Shown: positions 4,398-6,066 of the stretch, in pieces
How positions within the stretch are numbered: position 1 is the stretch's first letter
Layout: every line of letters starts with the position of its first letter
DNA from: Ectothiorhodospiraceae bacterium
GTDB lineage: Bacteria; Pseudomonadota; Gammaproteobacteria; Nitrococcales; AK92
Direction: 5' to 3'
Assembly: GCA_029263635.1 (NCBI GenBank)
Contig: JAJUFY010000142.1
Location: 1-6,066, forward strand
Length of the DNA stretch: 6,066 nucleotides
Position numbers and translations under genes: made by a program
Notes under the pieces: model-generated
What the model saw: only the letters and a program-made list of their open reading frames with translations
The model's database searches: none
What the model was told of the DNA's origin: nothing

Positions 4398-6066
4398 TTA
4401 TCGCGCCGGCACCAGCCGCTGCCGCTGCTTGGCGTTGGCTTCGATCGCGTCGCGGTCGAACCACCAGGGCAGCAGTTCGCCGGCGAACCAGGGATCGAGC
4501 TGGTTCTTCTGGTGCGGGTGGAACTGGCGCTCCACCACGCCGCCGCTGACCACTGCCAGCAGCTTCTCGTCGTCGGCCAGATCGGCCACCAGCCGCAGCG
4601 AGGCGAAGAACTGCACGTCGTAGCTTTCGCCGAAGGCATAGCGCGCCCGCTGCACCGTCTCGCCCGAGCCGTCGTAAGGCTGGGCGGCGCGGCCGGCCCA
4701 GTCGCGGCCGAAGCCGGAGCGCCGGACGGGGCTGTCGAACTGCAGGCGGTGCGCGTCGCCCCATCGCCACTTGGCCGGATCGGCGCCGTGCTTCGCCGTC
4801 AGATCCTCGCGCACCTTGGCGGCGGCGCGGCGGATGATGTCCGGTAGCGTTTCCACCTCGGGGGTGCGCACGTCGTCGAACCAGGCGGAGGCCGGTGTGG
4901 CGATGAGCTGGTCGAAGCGCCCCTGCCACGTGTACCAGTTCTTCAGCCAGGCATCGGCCAGTTCTGCGCCCAATTCGTCGATAAAGGTTTCATAGGCGAT
5001 CTGCTGATACAGCGCCTGGTAGATCAGCGGCGCCGTCTGATCTGCCTGGTCGCGATTGTCCCAGGCAGTGAGGATGGCGACGAAGTCGGCGTGCTCCGGT
5101 ACGCCCTGCAGGGCGTCGAGAATGGCCGGCTTCAAATGCCGGACCTGCAGGTTGTGGGTATCGCGCATCAGGCGGACCTGATCGGCGACGTCCATGCCGT
5201 TCCCGGCCTCCAGCACCTGGCCGATGCGCTCATAGCGGTAGCTGGGCGAGAAGAACGACGAGTAGTCGTACGGATAGCCGTCCGGCCGGTTGTCGTGGTT
5301 GGCGGTGGCCACCCAGCCGCGCGCCGGCGCCAGCTGGCCGGGCATCTCGGAGGGCGGAATGAAGCCCATCCAGTCGTCTTCGCCCGTGACTTCCTTCGGG
5401 TACAGCCCCTGGCCGCTGCGCCGCACCGGCACCCGGCCGGTGGCGCGGTGGCCGATGACGCCGTCCTTGTCGCCGAAAACGTAGTTGAAATAGAACACGT
5501 CCATCTGCTGCACGGCGGCATCGACGTCCGCGGCCGAGTGCGCCACCAGCAGGCGGTCGAGTCCGATCTCCGTGCCTGTCACTTCCGCCGCGGCCAGCCG
5601 CAGGCTGAGCAGGCGGTCGCCGTTCGGTCCAAGCGGCTGCTCGCTGATGATGGGGCCGCGCACGGTGTGGCGGATGGTCATGGTCTCTTCGCGGAAGCCG
5701 CCCTCGGCCGTGTCGTCCTTGATCCGCAGCGTCTCCTCGCGGATCTCGAAGGGGCGGATCCGGTCGCCGTCCACATAATGGTCCGGCTGGCCGGGGGCGA
5801 TTCGCTCGATGAACAGGTCCTGGCTGTCGCCGTAGGAATTGGTCACGCCGAAGGCCACGCGCTGGTTGCGGCCGACGATCAGGCCCGGCGTTGCCGGCAG
5901 GGCGGCGCCCACCGCGCTGACCTCCGGGCTGAACAGGCCGATCGGAAACCAGATGCCGGGCAGCATGCGGGCGTCCAGGTGCGGGTCGTTGACCACCACG
6001 GCGGCGCCGCTGGCGGATTTCTCCGGCCCGATCGCCCAGTTGTTGCTGCCGACGGCGATCGGGGCC
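4398..6066 (-). CDS. Penicillin acylase family protein (Ntn hydrolase), 5' end outside window
   Basis: This gene enters from the right edge, and 556 codons are visible before TAA at 4398-4400. These enzymes are exported precursors that cut themselves into alpha and beta subunits and hydrolyse amides such as penicillins, cephalosporins or acyl-homoserine lactones. The frame is open to the window end and reads ...AVGSNNWAIGPEKSASG. Ser at 6045-6047 matches the N-terminal nucleophile of the beta subunit, giving a beta chain of 549 aa, near the 557 of E. coli penicillin G acylase. Counting from that Ser, NDPHL puts a His at beta-23, as in cephalosporin and AHL acylases (penicillin G acylase has Gln). 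VTNSYGDSQDLF lies at about beta-68 to 79. GWVATANHDN places the oxyanion Asn at about beta-250. The signal peptide and alpha chain lie outside the window. The GTG at 5999 is not the start, since it falls after the nucleophile. The substrate cannot be told from this sequence. The beta-23 His hints at an AHL- or cephalosporin-type enzyme. Confidence 0.93.
   Translation of the reverse strand, partial: APIAVGSNNWAIGPEKSASGAAVVVNDPHLDARMLPGIWFPIGLFSPEVSAVGAALPATPGLIVGRNQRVAFGVTNSYGDSQDLFIERIAPGQPDHYVDGDRIRPFEIREETLRIKDDTAEGGFREETMTIRHTVRGPIISEQPLGPNGDRLLSLRLAAAEVTGTEIGLDRLLVAHSAADVDAAVQQMDVFYFNYVFGDKDGVIGHRATGRVPVRRSGQGLYPKEVTGEDDWMGFIPPSEMPGQLAPARGWVATANHDNRPDGYPYDYSSFFSPSYRYERIGQVLEAGNGMDVADQVRLMRDTHNLQVRHLKPAILDALQGVPEHADFVAILTAWDNRDQADQTAPLIYQALYQQIAYETFIDELGAELADAWLKNWYTWQGRFDQLIATPASAWFDDVRTPEVETLPDIIRRAAAKVREDLTAKHGADPAKWRWGDAHRLQFDSPVRRSGFGRDWAGRAAQPYDGSGETVQRARYAFGESYDVQFFASLRLVADLADDEKLLAVVSGGVVERQFHPHQKNQLDPWFAGELLPWWFDRDAIEANAKQRQRLVPAR

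Noticed and set aside
4284..4847. Plus-strand frames opposite the acylase gene
   Set aside because: They cover the fghA terminator, the REP pair and the antisense of the acylase beta chain. They have no ribosome site and no recognisable domain.
1..6066. CRISPR array, tRNA or rRNA gene
   Set aside because: I found no series of regularly spaced direct repeats, and no cloverleaf or rRNA signature sequence on either strand.

Overview
The window looks like a chromosomal segment of a GC-rich gammaproteobacterium. Most of it has the 65-70 % G+C codon style of that group. The formaldehyde-oxidation genes are of the glutathione-dependent proteobacterial type, and the intergenic spaces hold GC-rich palindromes of the REP/REPIN type (GCGGCTTCAGCCGC and GTAGGAGCG...) that are common in Pseudomonas-like and Xanthomonas-like genomes. 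I cannot name a genus from the sequence alone.

Layout. Positions 1-493 hold no gene I recognise and are clearly poorer in G+C (about 52 % by hand count over 121-480). This stretch ends in a long, perfect inverted repeat inside an integron attC-like site (494-554), whose right end reads GTTAGAC. A strong ribosome site and the start of an Acg-type nitroreductase-family gene (579-1544) follow 25 bases later. About 550 bases without a convincing gene come next (1545-2093), containing a terminator-like hairpin and a dispersed-repeat-like palindrome (1957-1995). Then comes frmA, the S-(hydroxymethyl)glutathione dehydrogenase gene (2094-3203), a GC-rich terminator-like hairpin, a REPIN-like inverted pair, and fghA, the S-formylglutathione hydrolase gene (3396-4256). 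After a canonical intrinsic terminator and a second REP-like pair, a penicillin-acylase-family gene runs on the minus strand from the window's right edge down to 4398. It is convergent with fghA.

How the genes work together. FrmA and FghA catalyse consecutive steps of formaldehyde detoxification: S-hydroxymethylglutathione to S-formylglutathione, then to formate plus glutathione. The nitroreductase-like gene and the acylase have no evident link to that pathway. The acylase is incomplete, but the window includes its autocatalytic processing point (the Ser-Asn-Asn-Trp motif, Ser codon at 6045-6047). The whole beta subunit is therefore visible, while the signal peptide and alpha subunit lie outside.

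I see no convincing evidence for a wholly new system. The part most worth a second look is the left end, where an attC-like recombination site sits exactly on a composition boundary. The catabolic genes on the right are standard family members.
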